Part shown: in pieces, positions 1-9,253 of the stretch
Numbering within the stretch: the first letter of the stretch is position 1
Layout of the letters: every line of letters begins with the position of its first letter
Assembly: GCA_037157565.1 (NCBI GenBank)
Contig: JAZHRO010000073.1
Location: forward strand, 95,024,001 to 95,088,000
Direction of reading: 5' to 3'
Source: Thalassia testudinum
Taxonomy: Eukaryota > Streptophyta > Magnoliopsida > Alismatales > Hydrocharitaceae
DNA length: 64,000 nt
Notes under the pieces: generated by a model
What the model was told of the DNA's origin: nothing
The model's database searches: none
What the model saw: only the letters and a program-made list of their open reading frames with translations
Program-made: the position numbers and the translations under genes

Positions 1-61
1 CACGCTTTTTTTGTACGCGTGTATCAGGGAATATCAGCAACTGGTGCAGATATCCCCGCGA

Positions 62-540
62 TACAGCGTATAATAAATAACATGAAAGTATATGTACATA
101 TGTATGTATATAAATATATCTATATATATATATAAATATATAGTTATATATGTATAGATATATATATATAGATATATATGTGTATATATATGTATATAAG
201 TATATATATATATTACTATATATATGTATATATATATATGTATATAAGTATATATGTATCTAGATATATATATATATGTGTGTATATATATAAGTATATA
301 GATATGTATATATATATATGTATATAAGTATATATGTATATATATATATAAGTATATGTATAAGTATATAGATATGTATATACGTGTATATATATATATA
401 TATAGAGATATATTATATATATATGTATGTATACATAACTATATAGATATACTATGTATATAAGTATATATATATAATAGATATATGTATGTATATATAT
501 ATATATGTATGTATATATATGTTACTATATATAACTATAC
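62..540. repeat. (TA)n-rich microsatellite inside LTR of element A
   Basis: About 480 bases of TATATG and TATATA variants, followed by GT and then GA repeats up to about 700. Nearly the same array sits at 11349-11820 in the other LTR, so it was copied with the element and is not an independent satellite. Confidence 0.95.
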
Positions 541-1242
541 GTATAGTGTAAGTGTGTGTGTGGGTGTGTGTGTGTGTCGGTGAAGATGTGTGTGTGTTGG
601 TGTAGTGTGTGTCTGTGAGTGAGTGAAAAAGAGAGAGAATACGTGAGAGAGAGAGAGCGGGAGAGAGAGATCAGCAGAGAGAGAGAGAGCGGGCTGGAGA
701 GATCGAGAGCGCGGACAATGGCAGCGAGTTAAGTCGTCTGCTCGCGGCGGCGGACGTCTGACGCCGCGTCGTCTGAAGGCGAAGGCGGACGTCTGAAGAC
801 GGCGGGTGCGGGCGCGCCTTCGCGTAGGGTTCTGCAGGCCTGCGCGAAGGCGACGGGCGGGCGAAGGCATGGAGGAGCGAGCGTGGAGGAGGTCTGCAGG
901 TGGTCGCGGAGGGTCGCGGAGGAGGACAGGGGGCGGCGCGAGGCCGTAGCCGGCCGCTGCAGTGCGCGCGGCGGACGGCTACAGGTGCAACTACGAGGCG
1001 GACAGAACGGAGACGGAGGCGGGGAACGGGCCTGCAGGCGCGCGCAGAGGGTTGCGCGCCTGCGGGGAAGGTCGCGGAGGAGGCGGGGGGTGCTGCTGCT
1101 GCTGCTGTCGCCGCGGTTTAGCTACTGCTGCTGCTGCTTCAAGCTTCGGAGCTTGAAGCGGCAGCAATGGCGTGGAGACGAATACGAAAAGAAAAGAAAA
1201 CAACACGCCCACCGGCTCGTTGAAGAGCTGGGCGGTGGTGCT

Positions 1243-1271
1243 CCCACTGTGGTGGTGTGCACCACAGTGGG
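1243..1271 (-). other. Perfect 11-bp hairpin in LTR of element A
   Basis: Arms CCCACTGTGGT and ACCACAGTGGG with a 7-nt loop. The counterparts in the C LTRs (42865-42894, 51319-51348) have different but paired bases, so pairing seems to be kept. Confidence 0.7.
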
Positions 1272-1398
1272 TTCTCCTGCTCGCCGGGTGCCTCCTAGAC
1301 GGAGGGCCGACGTATGGGAGGGGAAAGCGGTGGAGAAGATGGCTGCGGGTTTTTTCAGCAGCTGCAGCAGCTACCCTTGCGAGGATGAAGCTGCAGCT

Positions 1399-1407
1399 AC
1401 TTATAGA
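1399..1407 (-). promoter_or_regulatory. TATA box of element A 3' LTR
   Basis: CTATAAG on the minus strand, roughly 400 bases inside the LTR from its 5' end, as expected for a U3 promoter. The same sequence is in the 5' LTR at 12676-12684, and CTATAAATA is at the matching place in the C LTRs. Confidence 0.6.
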
Positions 1408-1800
1408 GGAGGGGAGAGTGGCGTGCCGGCTGCAGCAGGGAGAGGGTGTGCGAGTTGCAGCTATAGGGAGCGGCGTTGGCAGGGAGACGTGACGGGAAGA
1501 AGTGCAGCGTGGCTGCTGCATGCAGCTGCGGGAAGAGTGCAGCCGCGGGAAGGATGCAGCCGCGGGAAGGGGAGAAAAGAAGAAATCAAGAGGAAAAATA
1601 AAAAGAGGGTGATTTTGCAAGGAGGCACTTGAAGAAAAATGTAACTATGTAGGCGATTGTTTCACTCCTCTTCCTCTCTTGATTAAATGCATGCATGCAA
1701 GTGTTTTTACAAATGCGATTACAGGATCCTATTATGCAATGTTAATGCTAGAAAATAGCACAAGAAGGCGTTATTACAGGCGTGTTTTGAGGTGCAAACA

Positions 1801-1839
1801 TATACCCCCATGCCTATCTTTTGCTAGTCCCTAGCAAAA
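1801..1839 (-). promoter_or_regulatory. Polypurine tract and preceding hairpin, element A
   Basis: On the sense strand a 9-bp stem (TTTTGCTAG, loop GGA, CTAGCAAAA; 1819-1839) is followed by a purine-rich GATAGGCATGGGGGTA and then the LTR start. The purine tract beside the 3' LTR is the plus-strand primer site of LTR elements. The hairpin recurs at the same place in C1, C2 and D. Confidence 0.8.
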
Positions 1840-2222
1840 TAGTATTTAGAAATGATCTTAAGCTGAAGATTTTCTTTTGAGGTGATACAGGTGTGTTTAC
1901 TATGGAATATTGTGAGAACCAATTGTAAAGAAGACTACCAGTACTTTAAGTCTCACATGACATAGATCATCTCTCAACTAACCAGGACTCTTGATATTTA
2001 AACCTTAAGTACGATTTCCAGGACCCAGGAGGTTTTTGCCGTACTCGAGAGCTCAAGAGGTTATGGTTTGTGCATAGTGAAGGATCAAGACTGACCAGAT
2101 GAACATTAAGACTCAATCCCAGGGTTTCACGAATTTTTAAGTACAGGTTGGTCCCAGTTTCAGCTCATGTCTTCGAATTGACCCTTAAGATGATGACGGA
2201 AAACTCAACTCCCATTTTCTGA

Positions 2223-2410
2223 TTTTTTTTTTTTTTTTTTTTTTTTGTGACTCACCGAAAAACAAAGTATATAGACATTTATGAGATATACTGACTCTTT
2301 TAAAACATCTCTTTTCTGATTGATTTTTTTTTTTTTTTTTTTTTTTTTTGAAACACGTGTCAGTATATCTCTTACAACACATTTTGAAACACACTTTTTT
2401 TTTTTTTTTT
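2223..2410 (-). repeat. Three long A-tracts (T on plus) in the 3' UTR
   Basis: T24 at 2223-2246, T26 at 2324-2349 and T16 at 2395-2410 on the plus strand, so poly(A) in the element RNA. C1 has shorter, interrupted runs at the matching place (43940-43960), so they expanded in A or shrank in C1. Confidence 0.9.
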
Positions 2411-2948
2411 GGTGGGAGAGTTTCTTTTTGATGGAAAGAGTCGCTCCTAAACACAAGACTAAAGCCTGGGATAAAAAGTCTACCTGCGCACACAGGTAAG
2501 GACTCCACCTTCCCTAATGAACACTAGGGTTGGATCTTATGTTCACCTGGTCTTTCCTGATATGTGTAGTGTGAACCAAGTTTACTTAAGCTCTCAAGAA
2601 AAAGCAAACCAACGGATCCTGTACTGGTGTCTCAGGTACAAGAATACATCCTTAGTTAGGAGAGATCTTGATTTATTTTGTCAATGCTTTAAGTGAATTA
2701 AGCCGAGCCTGAGCGAATCAAGCTTTTGTGGCCTGGAAAGTCTTCAAAACAGAGGTTGAATATCCATAAACACTTATTGCCTTTTTGTTTCAGCTTCAAG
2801 ATCATTATTAAACACCATTTATTATAATATATATATATTTTTTTTTTTTTCTTTTCTTTTCTTCTTTTTTTTTTTTTTTTTTTTGCATATTTATAAATAG
2901 GTGGGAACTGTGTAATACCATAACATACGCGGATCCTATGGATGCCTA

Positions 2949-2992
2949 TCCACCCCCCCATGCCAAACAATGCTATGTCCTCATATGCATGC
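2949..2992 (-). promoter_or_regulatory. Second polypurine-like motif (possible internal plus-strand primer site)
   Basis: Sense strand ATGAGGACATAGCATTG followed by TTTGGCATGGGGGGGTGG. Copies occur in C1 (44509-44542), E (32632-32666) and D (60010-60045), each 1.1-1.5 kb upstream of the 3' LTR. The last part repeats the sequence of the terminal polypurine tract (GGCATGGGGGTA). Confidence 0.6.
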
Positions 2993-3145
2993 AGGGAAAG
3001 GCAGAGGAAGGATGGAAGATCGGGTAACAAGAGCTGAGGTTCAGGGTATAGATCAGGGTGGAAGGGTGGGTGGATGGTGGGTGGTGAAGAGAAAAGTGAA
3101 GTGATTGCGATAGAGGTGTGAAAAGTGATGGTGGATGGTGAGTGC

Positions 3146-3165
3146 TGTTAGGGTGCCTCCCAACA
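3146..3165 (-). other. Hairpin directly after integrase stop codon
   Basis: Sense TGTTGGG, AGGCA loop, CCCTAACA, preceded by ATTCAGCGCTTG, starting about 48 nt after the stop. Element D has the same context after its ORF with other stem bases (59800-59815). Confidence 0.65.
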
Positions 3166-3212
3166 AGCGCTGAATTTAATGTCCCCAGCTGGACTCAGAA
3201 TGAGGCAAAGAA

Positions 3213-4421
3213 TTAGTTACCCTCCAGCAGGGCAACGGTTTCTCCAACGGGGGCAGGTTCATGAGTCAGATAGGGTTTCAAACGCTGCCCGTTGACCGTA
3301 AATTTACGCCCAAATTTGGGATCTTCGATTTCGACGGCCCCATTAGGGAATGGTCTTGAGACCAGAAAAGGACCAGTCCATTTGGACTTTAATTTCCCAG
3401 GAAAGAATTTGAGTCGGGCATTATAGAGCCAAACTTGCTGAGATGGCTCAAATTCCTTCCGCCGAACATGGCTGTCATGAAAAGCCTTAGTGCGCTGTTT
3501 AAAGGTTAGAGCAGAATCATAGGCTTCTCGATGGAGCTCTTCCAGCTCTTGGAGTTGGAGTTTCCTTTCTCGTTCACACAAGTCTGGGTCGAGGTTACAT
3601 TGGCGAACCGCCCAATAAGCGCGGTGCTCCAACTCCACAGGCAAATGACAAGGCTTCCCGTAAACGATTCTATATGGAGACATACCAAGGGGAGCCTTGA
3701 AGGCGGTCCGATACGCCCAAAGTGCGTCAGTCAGCTTGTCGGACCAATCCTTACGGTCAGGCCGAACCGTTTTCTGGAGAATCTGCTTGATTTGCCGGTT
3801 GGACACTTCCGCCTGGCCGTTCGTATGAGGATGATACGGGGATGCGATACGATGGTGGACTCCGTACCTCCTCAGAAGTGCCCGAAAAGAAGCATGGGTA
3901 AAGTGGCTTCCTCCATCCGAGATAATGGCCCGAGGGATCCCAAAACGTGCAAAGATATGGTCCTTGACGAATCGGGTGGAGATAACATGGTCAGCACGGC
4001 GCGCGGGAATAGCCTCGATCCATTTTGAAACATAGTCGACGGCCACGAGGATGAATTCGAAGCCGTTGGATGGAGGAAAGGGACCCATGAAGTCAATTCC
4101 CCAGATGTCGAAGATTTCCGCAGCTAGGATGTGTTGCAAGGGCATCATGTCACGACGTGCCATTGACCCTAATGACTGGAACCTAGTGCAATGTTTGGCA
4201 TAAGTGTGCACGTCCTGGTGAAGGGAGGGCCAAAAGAAACCGCACTGCAACACCTTGGCTGCAGTTTTCCTCCCAGAGAAATGGCCTCCACAGGCCTGAT
4301 CGTGGCAGAAGGATAGCACACTGGGGAACTCACTGTCAGGAATACAGCGACGGATGATTTGATCAGCACCTATCCGAAAAAGAAGTGGATTATCCCAGAA
4401 ATAATACTTTGCTTCTGCCAT
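3213..4421 (-). CDS. Integrase (Ty3/gypsy, Athila type), element A
   Basis: 402 residues covering integrase, which joins the DNA copy to the host chromosome. In order: an N-terminal zinc region (H40, H47, C78), the catalytic core with D110 (WGIDFMGPF), D169 (ISDGGSHF) and E205 (NGQAEVSN) as the D,D,E triad, and a C-terminal GPF module (KWTGPFLV, near 347-354). The second zinc cysteine, expected three residues after C78, is phenylalanine (F81), a likely damaging TGC to TTC change. No chromodomain is seen, as is usual for Athila. The reading frame is the same as the upstream RT ORF; only the stop at 4434-4436 separates them, so the first Met is probably an internal residue of the former polyprotein and not a true start. 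Confidence 0.92.
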   Translation of the reverse strand: MAEAKYYFWDNPLLFRIGADQIIRRCIPDSEFPSVLSFCHDQACGGHFSGRKTAAKVLQCGFFWPSLHQDVHTYAKHCTRFQSLGSMARRDMMPLQHILAAEIFDIWGIDFMGPFPPSNGFEFILVAVDYVSKWIEAIPARRADHVISTRFVKDHIFARFGIPRAIISDGGSHFTHASFRALLRRYGVHHRIASPYHPHTNGQAEVSNRQIKQILQKTVRPDRKDWSDKLTDALWAYRTAFKAPLGMSPYRIVYGKPCHLPVELEHRAYWAVRQCNLDPDLCERERKLQLQELEELHREAYDSALTFKQRTKAFHDSHVRRKEFEPSQQVWLYNARLKFFPGKLKSKWTGPFLVSRPFPNGAVEIEDPKFGRKFTVNGQRLKPYLTHEPAPVGETVALLEGN

Positions 4422-4433
4422 GAGACGCTCGCG

Positions 4434-7400
4434 CTAGTTTTTAGGCCAGCCACGTGGAAGAGATCCAGAAGCAAGGTAATTGGCAATGTCGGCATACCAC
4501 GGTCCACTTGCCACATTTATTGCCAATAGGTGCTCATCAGGAAAAACTTCATTAATTGGCAGAGTAAGTCCAATATGGTCAGGGTCCAGTCTGGAAAGGT
4601 GATCAGCTACAACATTCTGGGCTCCGACCTTATCACGAATCTCAATGTCAAATTCCTGGAGCAGAAGGATCCAACGAATCAGTCTAGGCTTGGCATCCTT
4701 CTTGTGCATGAGATGGCGAATGGCCGCGTGATCAGTGAAAACAATAACGTGAGAGCCTAGAAGGTAAGAACGGAATTTCTCCAGCCCAAAGACGACTGCC
4801 AGTAGTTCCTTTTCAGTGGTAGTATAATTACGCTGGGCCTTGTCCAATGTCTTACTGGCGTAGTATACCACGAAGGGGTGTCTATCGCGTCTTTGTCCCA
4901 GGATGGCTGCGGCTGCAAGGTCTGAAGCGTCACACATAAGTTCAAAGTCGAGGGACCAATCAGGCGGCTGGAGAATAGGGGCCTTGGTGACAGCATTACA
5001 CAGCTGCGTGAAGGCTTGTATACAGTCAGGGCCCATGTCGAAGGGCACGTCGGTTGATAGGAGATGAGTTAAGGGTCGAGAAATTTTGGAGAAGTCTTTG
5101 ATGAATCTCCTATAGAAACCGACGTGTCCCAAGAAGGAGCGGATTTGTTTGACAGAACCAGGCACAGGTAAATCAGCAATGATATCGAGCTTAGCTCTGT
5201 CAACCTCGATACCCCTATCGGAGATGATATGTCCAAGAACAATTCCCTCGTGCACCATAAAATGACTTTTTTCCCAGGAAAGTATGAGGTTTACATCAAT
5301 ACATCTCCTAAGGATGCAAGTCAGGTTGGCAAGACATTCGTCGAAAGATGGTCCAAAGACTGAAAAGTCATCCATGAAGACCTCGAGAAAGTCACCCACC
5401 ATGTCATGAAATATCGCCAGCATGCATCTCTGGAAAGTTGCTGGCGCGTTACAAAGTCCAAACGGCATCCTTCTAAAGGTGAAGGTGCCGAAAGGGCAGG
5501 TAAAAGTGGTTTTCTCTTGGTCTCGGGGGTCTATTGCCACCTGGTTATATCCTGAGAATCCATCCAGGAAGCAGAAAAATTTATTTCCCGCTAACCGCTC
5601 TAGGATTTGGTCAATAAATGGTAGCGGGAAGTGATCTTTCTTGGTTGCAGCATTGAGTTTCCTATAATCTACACACACTCTCCAAGATGTAGGAGTGCGT
5701 GTAGGGATGGATTCGCCCCTGTCATTGACACGGATGGTGAGTCCTGCCTTTTTGGGCACAACGTGAATCGGACTCACCCAGGGGCTATCGCTGATCGGGT
5801 AGATTATACCCGCATCCAGCCACTTAATGATTTCATTCTTAACAACCTCCCGCATGTTAGGGTTGAGACGTTGTTGCATCTCGCGAGAAGGTCGAGCCTC
5901 CTCCTCCGTATATATACGATGAGTGCAGTAGGAGGGACTAATACCAGATAAGTCTGATAAAGACCATCCAATAGCTGCCTTGTGTTCTAGGAGGACCTTA
6001 GTTAGTTTGCACTCCTGCTCCATGGTTAATTTTGAACTGATGATTACAGGGAGCGTTTCATTTGGTCCCAGGAAAACATACTTGAGTGTATTAGGCAGCA
6101 CTTTTAGCTCGGGAGTGGATGGGGAAGGATCTGGCATTTCTTGGGACGAGAGTGTCCGAGACGGGTAGGAGAACAAGTTAGGAGGAAGAAACTGGCCTTC
6201 AGATTGGCCAAGAAGAGGGGCTTCTTGGATAGATGGATCCAAAAATGAATAGCCCCAGTGAGAAGTATATGGGCTCAAGGTCCCAGTGTGGATTTGTAAA
6301 TCCGCCTGATTTGGCGGGGAAGAAAGGGCAATTCGGTCTTCATGAGTATGGACCGACAGTGAGTAGCCCGGATATGACTCAGACCACGAGGTATGGGAAG
6401 CGGAGAAAACCTCGTCAGAAGTCTGGCCAGGAGAAGGTACTGGACAAGGGAGGGATTGGGGAACGTCACAGTATGCGTTGGTCAGGCAGTTATCAGTGTT
6501 TATAGGTAATCCGCAGCAGTCCGAATAGGTCCCAATTAGTCCGATACACGCGCTGACGGCCATGTCCTCGTCAGACGTGTCATCCTCAATGCAATCGCAA
6601 TCAAAGTTTTTGGCTGCCTTGAATATGTTAAGCTTGAGCTTCTCAGATCCAACGGCAATCTCAATACAGCCCGACTCGCAGTCGATGTGGGCGCGGGCTG
6701 TGGCCAAGAAAGGTCGACCGAGGATGATCGGACAATCAGAAAGTGAACTAGGAACTTCCATATCTAAAACAGGAAAGTCAACAGGAAAACAGAGACTGTT
6801 GACCCTAACCACCACGTCTTCCACCACACCCTTCGGGATTTTGACAGAACGATCTGCCAACTGTAACGTGACAGGGGTGGGTTTCAGATTTCCCAAGGAA
6901 AATTTTTTGAGCATGATGGTCGGTATGAGATTGATGGAAGATCCTAGATCAAGCAAGGCACGGTTAAAACTGCAGCCTTGGATGCTATAGGAAATCAGTG
7001 GTGTGCCCGGATCTTTCTGCTTCGGTGGTAAGTTTGACAGTATAGCACAACTCGCATGAGGCGAGAGAACCACCGGATTCTTAGTCTTCTTTGACTGTCG
7101 CCTGGGTGTTGTGTAGTCTTTGAAAAATCGAGCGACAGTAGGTATGTGGTCGATTGCCTCGAGCAGGGGTACCTTGATTTCTACATCCCTGAACAAATTA
7201 CGTAGGTTGTCAAAGGCCTGCGTATTTTTCTTTTTGCCTTTTGGCTCCCTTAGTAGAGCCTCAGGGAATGGGACTGATTCTGGCACAAGTTTTGGTGCAT
7301 CATCCTCTCGCGAATGCGGTATGCATCCCGAATGAGAGGGCGAAGAAGAAGATGGGCCAAGATCAGGTCGAGGCGGATCGACGGTCTGCTTACCGCTCCT

Positions 7401-7904
7401 CGTAGTGATAGCATTGGACGATGCGGGTCCAGTGGGATCATACGGTGGAGGAGGGTTTGCAATGGGGATATAAGAGTATGGTGCTGCAGCAGGATTAGCC
7501 TGAAATCCCGGTGGAATGCTCGGAGCTTGCAGAACCTGATTAACCTGTCCCTGAGAAGGTCGTACCTGTGGTTGAGAACCACGGGGCACGAAACTTCGCG
7601 GGTTTGGAACAGGTTGGGCGGGAAGAGTGCCCTGAGATCGAGTCGCCATGCGTAGTTGACTGATCTCGGCGTTCTGCTGCGCCAATTGGTGCTGAAGAGA
7701 GGTCATGTTCTCTTCATGGCGCTTTGACATTTCCGTCATCATTCGCATCAATTTGTCAAGAGGGCTTGATGCGTGTTCAGTTTGTGGTACGCAAGGGCCT
7801 GATGGCGGATTTGCCATAGGATTAAACTGGACCCTTGGGATGACGGGTGCGGACGGTCGATTGGTCCACCCGCGGGGTTTTGGCGCTGCGGGTTGTTGGA
7901 CCAT
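4434..7904 (-). CDS. Gag C-terminus, protease, reverse transcriptase and RNase H, element A
   Basis: 1156 residues. Residues 1-270 are the proline-rich tail of gag. The aspartic protease follows with LLDLGSS (D319) and the flap-side ILGRPFL (394-400). A variable linker covers about 430-600. RT spans about 620-960: FCFLDGFSGYNQ (777-788), RRMPFGLCNAPATFQ (811-825) and the catalytic FMDD (843-846). RNase H follows with CDASD (D992), EKELLAVV (E1031) and FTDH (D1058). These enzymes process the polyprotein and copy the RNA to DNA. The visible Met is set by an upstream 1-nt deletion near 7862 that breaks continuity with gag, so it is unlikely to be the natural start. The ORF ends at an in-frame TAG just before integrase, probably a former CAG or CAA codon. 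RT catalytic residues look intact. Confidence 0.94.
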   Translation of the reverse strand: MVQQPAAPKPRGWTNRPSAPVIPRVQFNPMANPPSGPCVPQTEHASSPLDKLMRMMTEMSKRHEENMTSLQHQLAQQNAEISQLRMATRSQGTLPAQPVPNPRSFVPRGSQPQVRPSQGQVNQVLQAPSIPPGFQANPAAAPYSYIPIANPPPPYDPTGPASSNAITTRSGKQTVDPPRPDLGPSSSSPSHSGCIPHSREDDAPKLVPESVPFPEALLREPKGKKKNTQAFDNLRNLFRDVEIKVPLLEAIDHIPTVARFFKDYTTPRRQSKKTKNPVVLSPHASCAILSNLPPKQKDPGTPLISYSIQGCSFNRALLDLGSSINLIPTIMLKKFSLGNLKPTPVTLQLADRSVKIPKGVVEDVVVRVNSLCFPVDFPVLDMEVPSSLSDCPIILGRPFLATARAHIDCESGCIEIAVGSEKLKLNIFKAAKNFDCDCIEDDTSDEDMAVSACIGLIGTYSDCCGLPINTDNCLTNAYCDVPQSLPCPVPSPGQTSDEVFSASHTSWSESYPGYSLSVHTHEDRIALSSPPNQADLQIHTGTLSPYTSHWGYSFLDPSIQEAPLLGQSEGQFLPPNLFSYPSRTLSSQEMPDPSPSTPELKVLPNTLKYVFLGPNETLPVIISSKLTMEQECKLTKVLLEHKAAIGWSLSDLSGISPSYCTHRIYTEEEARPSREMQQRLNPNMREVVKNEIIKWLDAGIIYPISDSPWVSPIHVVPKKAGLTIRVNDRGESIPTRTPTSWRVCVDYRKLNAATKKDHFPLPFIDQILERLAGNKFFCFLDGFSGYNQVAIDPRDQEKTTFTCPFGTFTFRRMPFGLCNAPATFQRCMLAIFHDMVGDFLEVFMDDFSVFGPSFDECLANLTCILRRCIDVNLILSWEKSHFMVHEGIVLGHIISDRGIEVDRAKLDIIADLPVPGSVKQIRSFLGHVGFYRRFIKDFSKISRPLTHLLSTDVPFDMGPDCIQAFTQLCNAVTKAPILQPPDWSLDFELMCDASDLAAAAILGQRRDRHPFVVYYASKTLDKAQRNYTTTEKELLAVVFGLEKFRSYLLGSHVIVFTDHAAIRHLMHKKDAKPRLIRWILLLQEFDIEIRDKVGAQNVVADHLSRLDPDHIGLTLPINEVFPDEHLLAINVASGPWYADIANYLASGSLPRGWPKN

Positions 7905-8329
7905 GCGAAGTTCGGATGATTACACCACCTTGGGTTATAAGTGGCAGAGAACGGGTTGTTCCCCAGGGCGCAAGCATCTTCTATGCCAGAAGACGCGTCC
8001 GCATGTAGATATGCGTCTGAGCATACGGAGGCTTGGTCCTCCGTGTCGAAATACTGGCTTGCAGAAACCAGTTCCACATGACTTACCGAGTCGCTTGGCG
8101 CGACACTCGGTAAGGAAGGTCTAACGGGGTTTCTCGGGATAAGCCTGGTATTAGAAGAACTTGGATTGTGACGAAGTGGTGAAGAGGTGGTGTTTGCCAT
8201 AGATCGGGCGGGGTTGGCCAGAAGCTCGTCCGGCTTCTTGTGCACGACGGAGACTTCATCCAGTTTTTGTGCAATAAGGCTTAGATCAGTGGATGAATGG
8301 GAGGGTCCCGTGTCAACTTCGTGGACATT
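7748..8329 (-). pseudogene. Gag middle segment, element A, cut off by a stop and a frameshift
   Basis: After the stop at 8330-8332 the gag frame continues (LDEV... in C1; here MHKKPDELLANPARSMAN from 8245) to GGP near 7865. There the plus strand reads GGTCGATTGG where C1 has GGTCGCATTGG, a 1-nt loss that shifts the frame. Downstream residues 7864-7748 of this ORF are out of frame and not real. No CCHC zinc knuckle is seen in this or the flanking gag parts. Confidence 0.8.
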
Positions 8330-9253
8330 TCAGGGCTGGCTGGTACGATTAAAGGCGACAATGGAAGCATTGTTCATCGAGTTTTCACTCATATTTTCAA
8401 ACAGCTCGAATGCTCCATTCTCGTCTTTATTCATAAAGTTCCCTCCGCAGGAAGCGTCTGCAATCTGCTTCAAAGTCTCATTTAGCCCATAGTAGAAAAT
8501 CTGGGCTATATGCCACTTAGGCAGACCGTGGTGTGGACACTTCCTGAGGAGGTCGTTATACCTCTCCCATGCCTCATGAAATTGTTCGCCGTTTTGTTGC
8601 GTAAATGAAGTGATAGCACGGCGAAGCGCATTGGTCCGCCCGATTGGGAAGAACTTCTTGAGAAACGCTGTTCGCATTTCTTCCCAAGAGTGGATGGTTC
8701 TCCCAAGGGTGCGTAACCATTGCGACGCTTTATCCCGTAATGAAAACGGGAACATCTTCATGAGGACTATAGATAACCCGACATTTCTTGGTTTAACGGT
8801 TTCAGCAAGTCGGGTTAGGTCTTCCAAGTGGAGAAATGGGTCTTCACTTGCAAGACCATGAAAGTGAAAATTGATTAGGCCAATTATGTTTGGTTTTAAT
8901 TCAAAGTCGTCCCCGCCCATGGGGACCCGAATTTGTCCTATGGTCTCTGTAGCAGCGGGATTCTGATAAGAGCTAAGAGACCTAGGCTCCTCCCGTTCGG
9001 GAGGGTTCTGCATTTCCTCCAATGTTTCCCGAATGGCTTCGATTTGCTCATTATACATTTCCATTTGGGCTTGGAGGCGGGTTATGGGATCTAAGGCTCC
9101 ACCACCTGGTGGGTTCTGAGGGCGGTTTCCTCCCTCGGGATTTGGGGGTGGGCGTGCAGCCATGTTTGTGGAGGAGGAGGACGATTCGACTTGTTTTCTA
9201 GATTTATCAGTCAATTCAAATAGTTCAGGGTTTTGTGACCTCCTCCCAAACAT
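8330..9253 (-). CDS. Gag capsid-like protein, N-terminal part, element A
   Basis: 307 residues, starting at MFGRRSQNPE. This start is supported because C2 begins with the same residues after a similar leader, and C1 has the matching ATG at 47799-47801. Residues 1-110 are a low-complexity Ser/Pro/Gln region. Residues 115-290 match the plant retrotransposon gag core (GDDFELKPNIIGLI, ASQWLRTLGR, EAWERYNDLLRKCPHHGLP), which assembles the virus-like particle. The ORF ends at TGA in NRTSQP where C1 continues NRTSLPRNVHE, so the stop is a mutation (C1 has CGT at that codon) and not the natural end. Related copies: C1 46158-47801, C2 38563-39588, B 17195-18121. Confidence 0.92.
   Translation of the reverse strand: MFGRRSQNPELFELTDKSRKQVESSSSSTNMAARPPPNPEGGNRPQNPPGGGALDPITRLQAQMEMYNEQIEAIRETLEEMQNPPEREEPRSLSSYQNPAATETIGQIRVPMGGDDFELKPNIIGLINFHFHGLASEDPFLHLEDLTRLAETVKPRNVGLSIVLMKMFPFSLRDKASQWLRTLGRTIHSWEEMRTAFLKKFFPIGRTNALRRAITSFTQQNGEQFHEAWERYNDLLRKCPHHGLPKWHIAQIFYYGLNETLKQIADASCGGNFMNKDENGAFELFENMSENSMNNASIVAFNRTSQP

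Larger units (their letters stand above)
1..1800 (-). repeat. 3' LTR of element A (cut by window edge)
   Basis: Bases 1-1800 repeat at 11279-13077. The LTR starts on the minus strand with TGTTTGCACC at 1800. About 600 bases of its 3' end lie outside the window. It contains a (TA)n block, GT and GA microsatellites, a GC-rich stretch, a TATA box and short repeats of TGCAGCCGCGGGAAGGA near 1537-1575. Confidence 0.93.
1840..3212 (-). other. 3' untranslated region of element A
   Basis: No ORF that looks coding. On the sense strand it holds, in order, a hairpin after the integrase stop (3146-3165), a polypurine-like motif (2949-2992), A-rich tracts (complement at 2840-2885) and a 13-bp inverted repeat with poly(A) in its loop (2283-2371), then the sequence leading to the polypurine tract. 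C1 carries the same region at 43439-44679 with shorter A-tracts. Athila elements often have an env-like ORF here; none is visible. Confidence 0.8.

Noticed and set aside
62..540. (TA)n block as a centromeric or satellite array
   Set aside because: It lies inside an LTR and repeats at 11349-11822 at the same LTR position.
883..1632. Overlapping long ORFs on both strands in the A LTR (also 12160-12909)
   Set aside because: GC-rich LTR sequence with open frames in several registers, low-complexity Arg/Ala/Cys-rich products, no domain. Presence in both LTRs only reflects their recent common origin.
1840..3212. Envelope-like gene after integrase, as in some Athila elements
   Set aside because: No ORF above about 110 residues with real composition; those present are Lys-rich readings of T-runs.
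7250..7582. Arg/His-rich ORFs overlapping gag-pol in other frames
   Set aside because: Shadows of the gag tail; the frame of the conserved protein is clear from C1.
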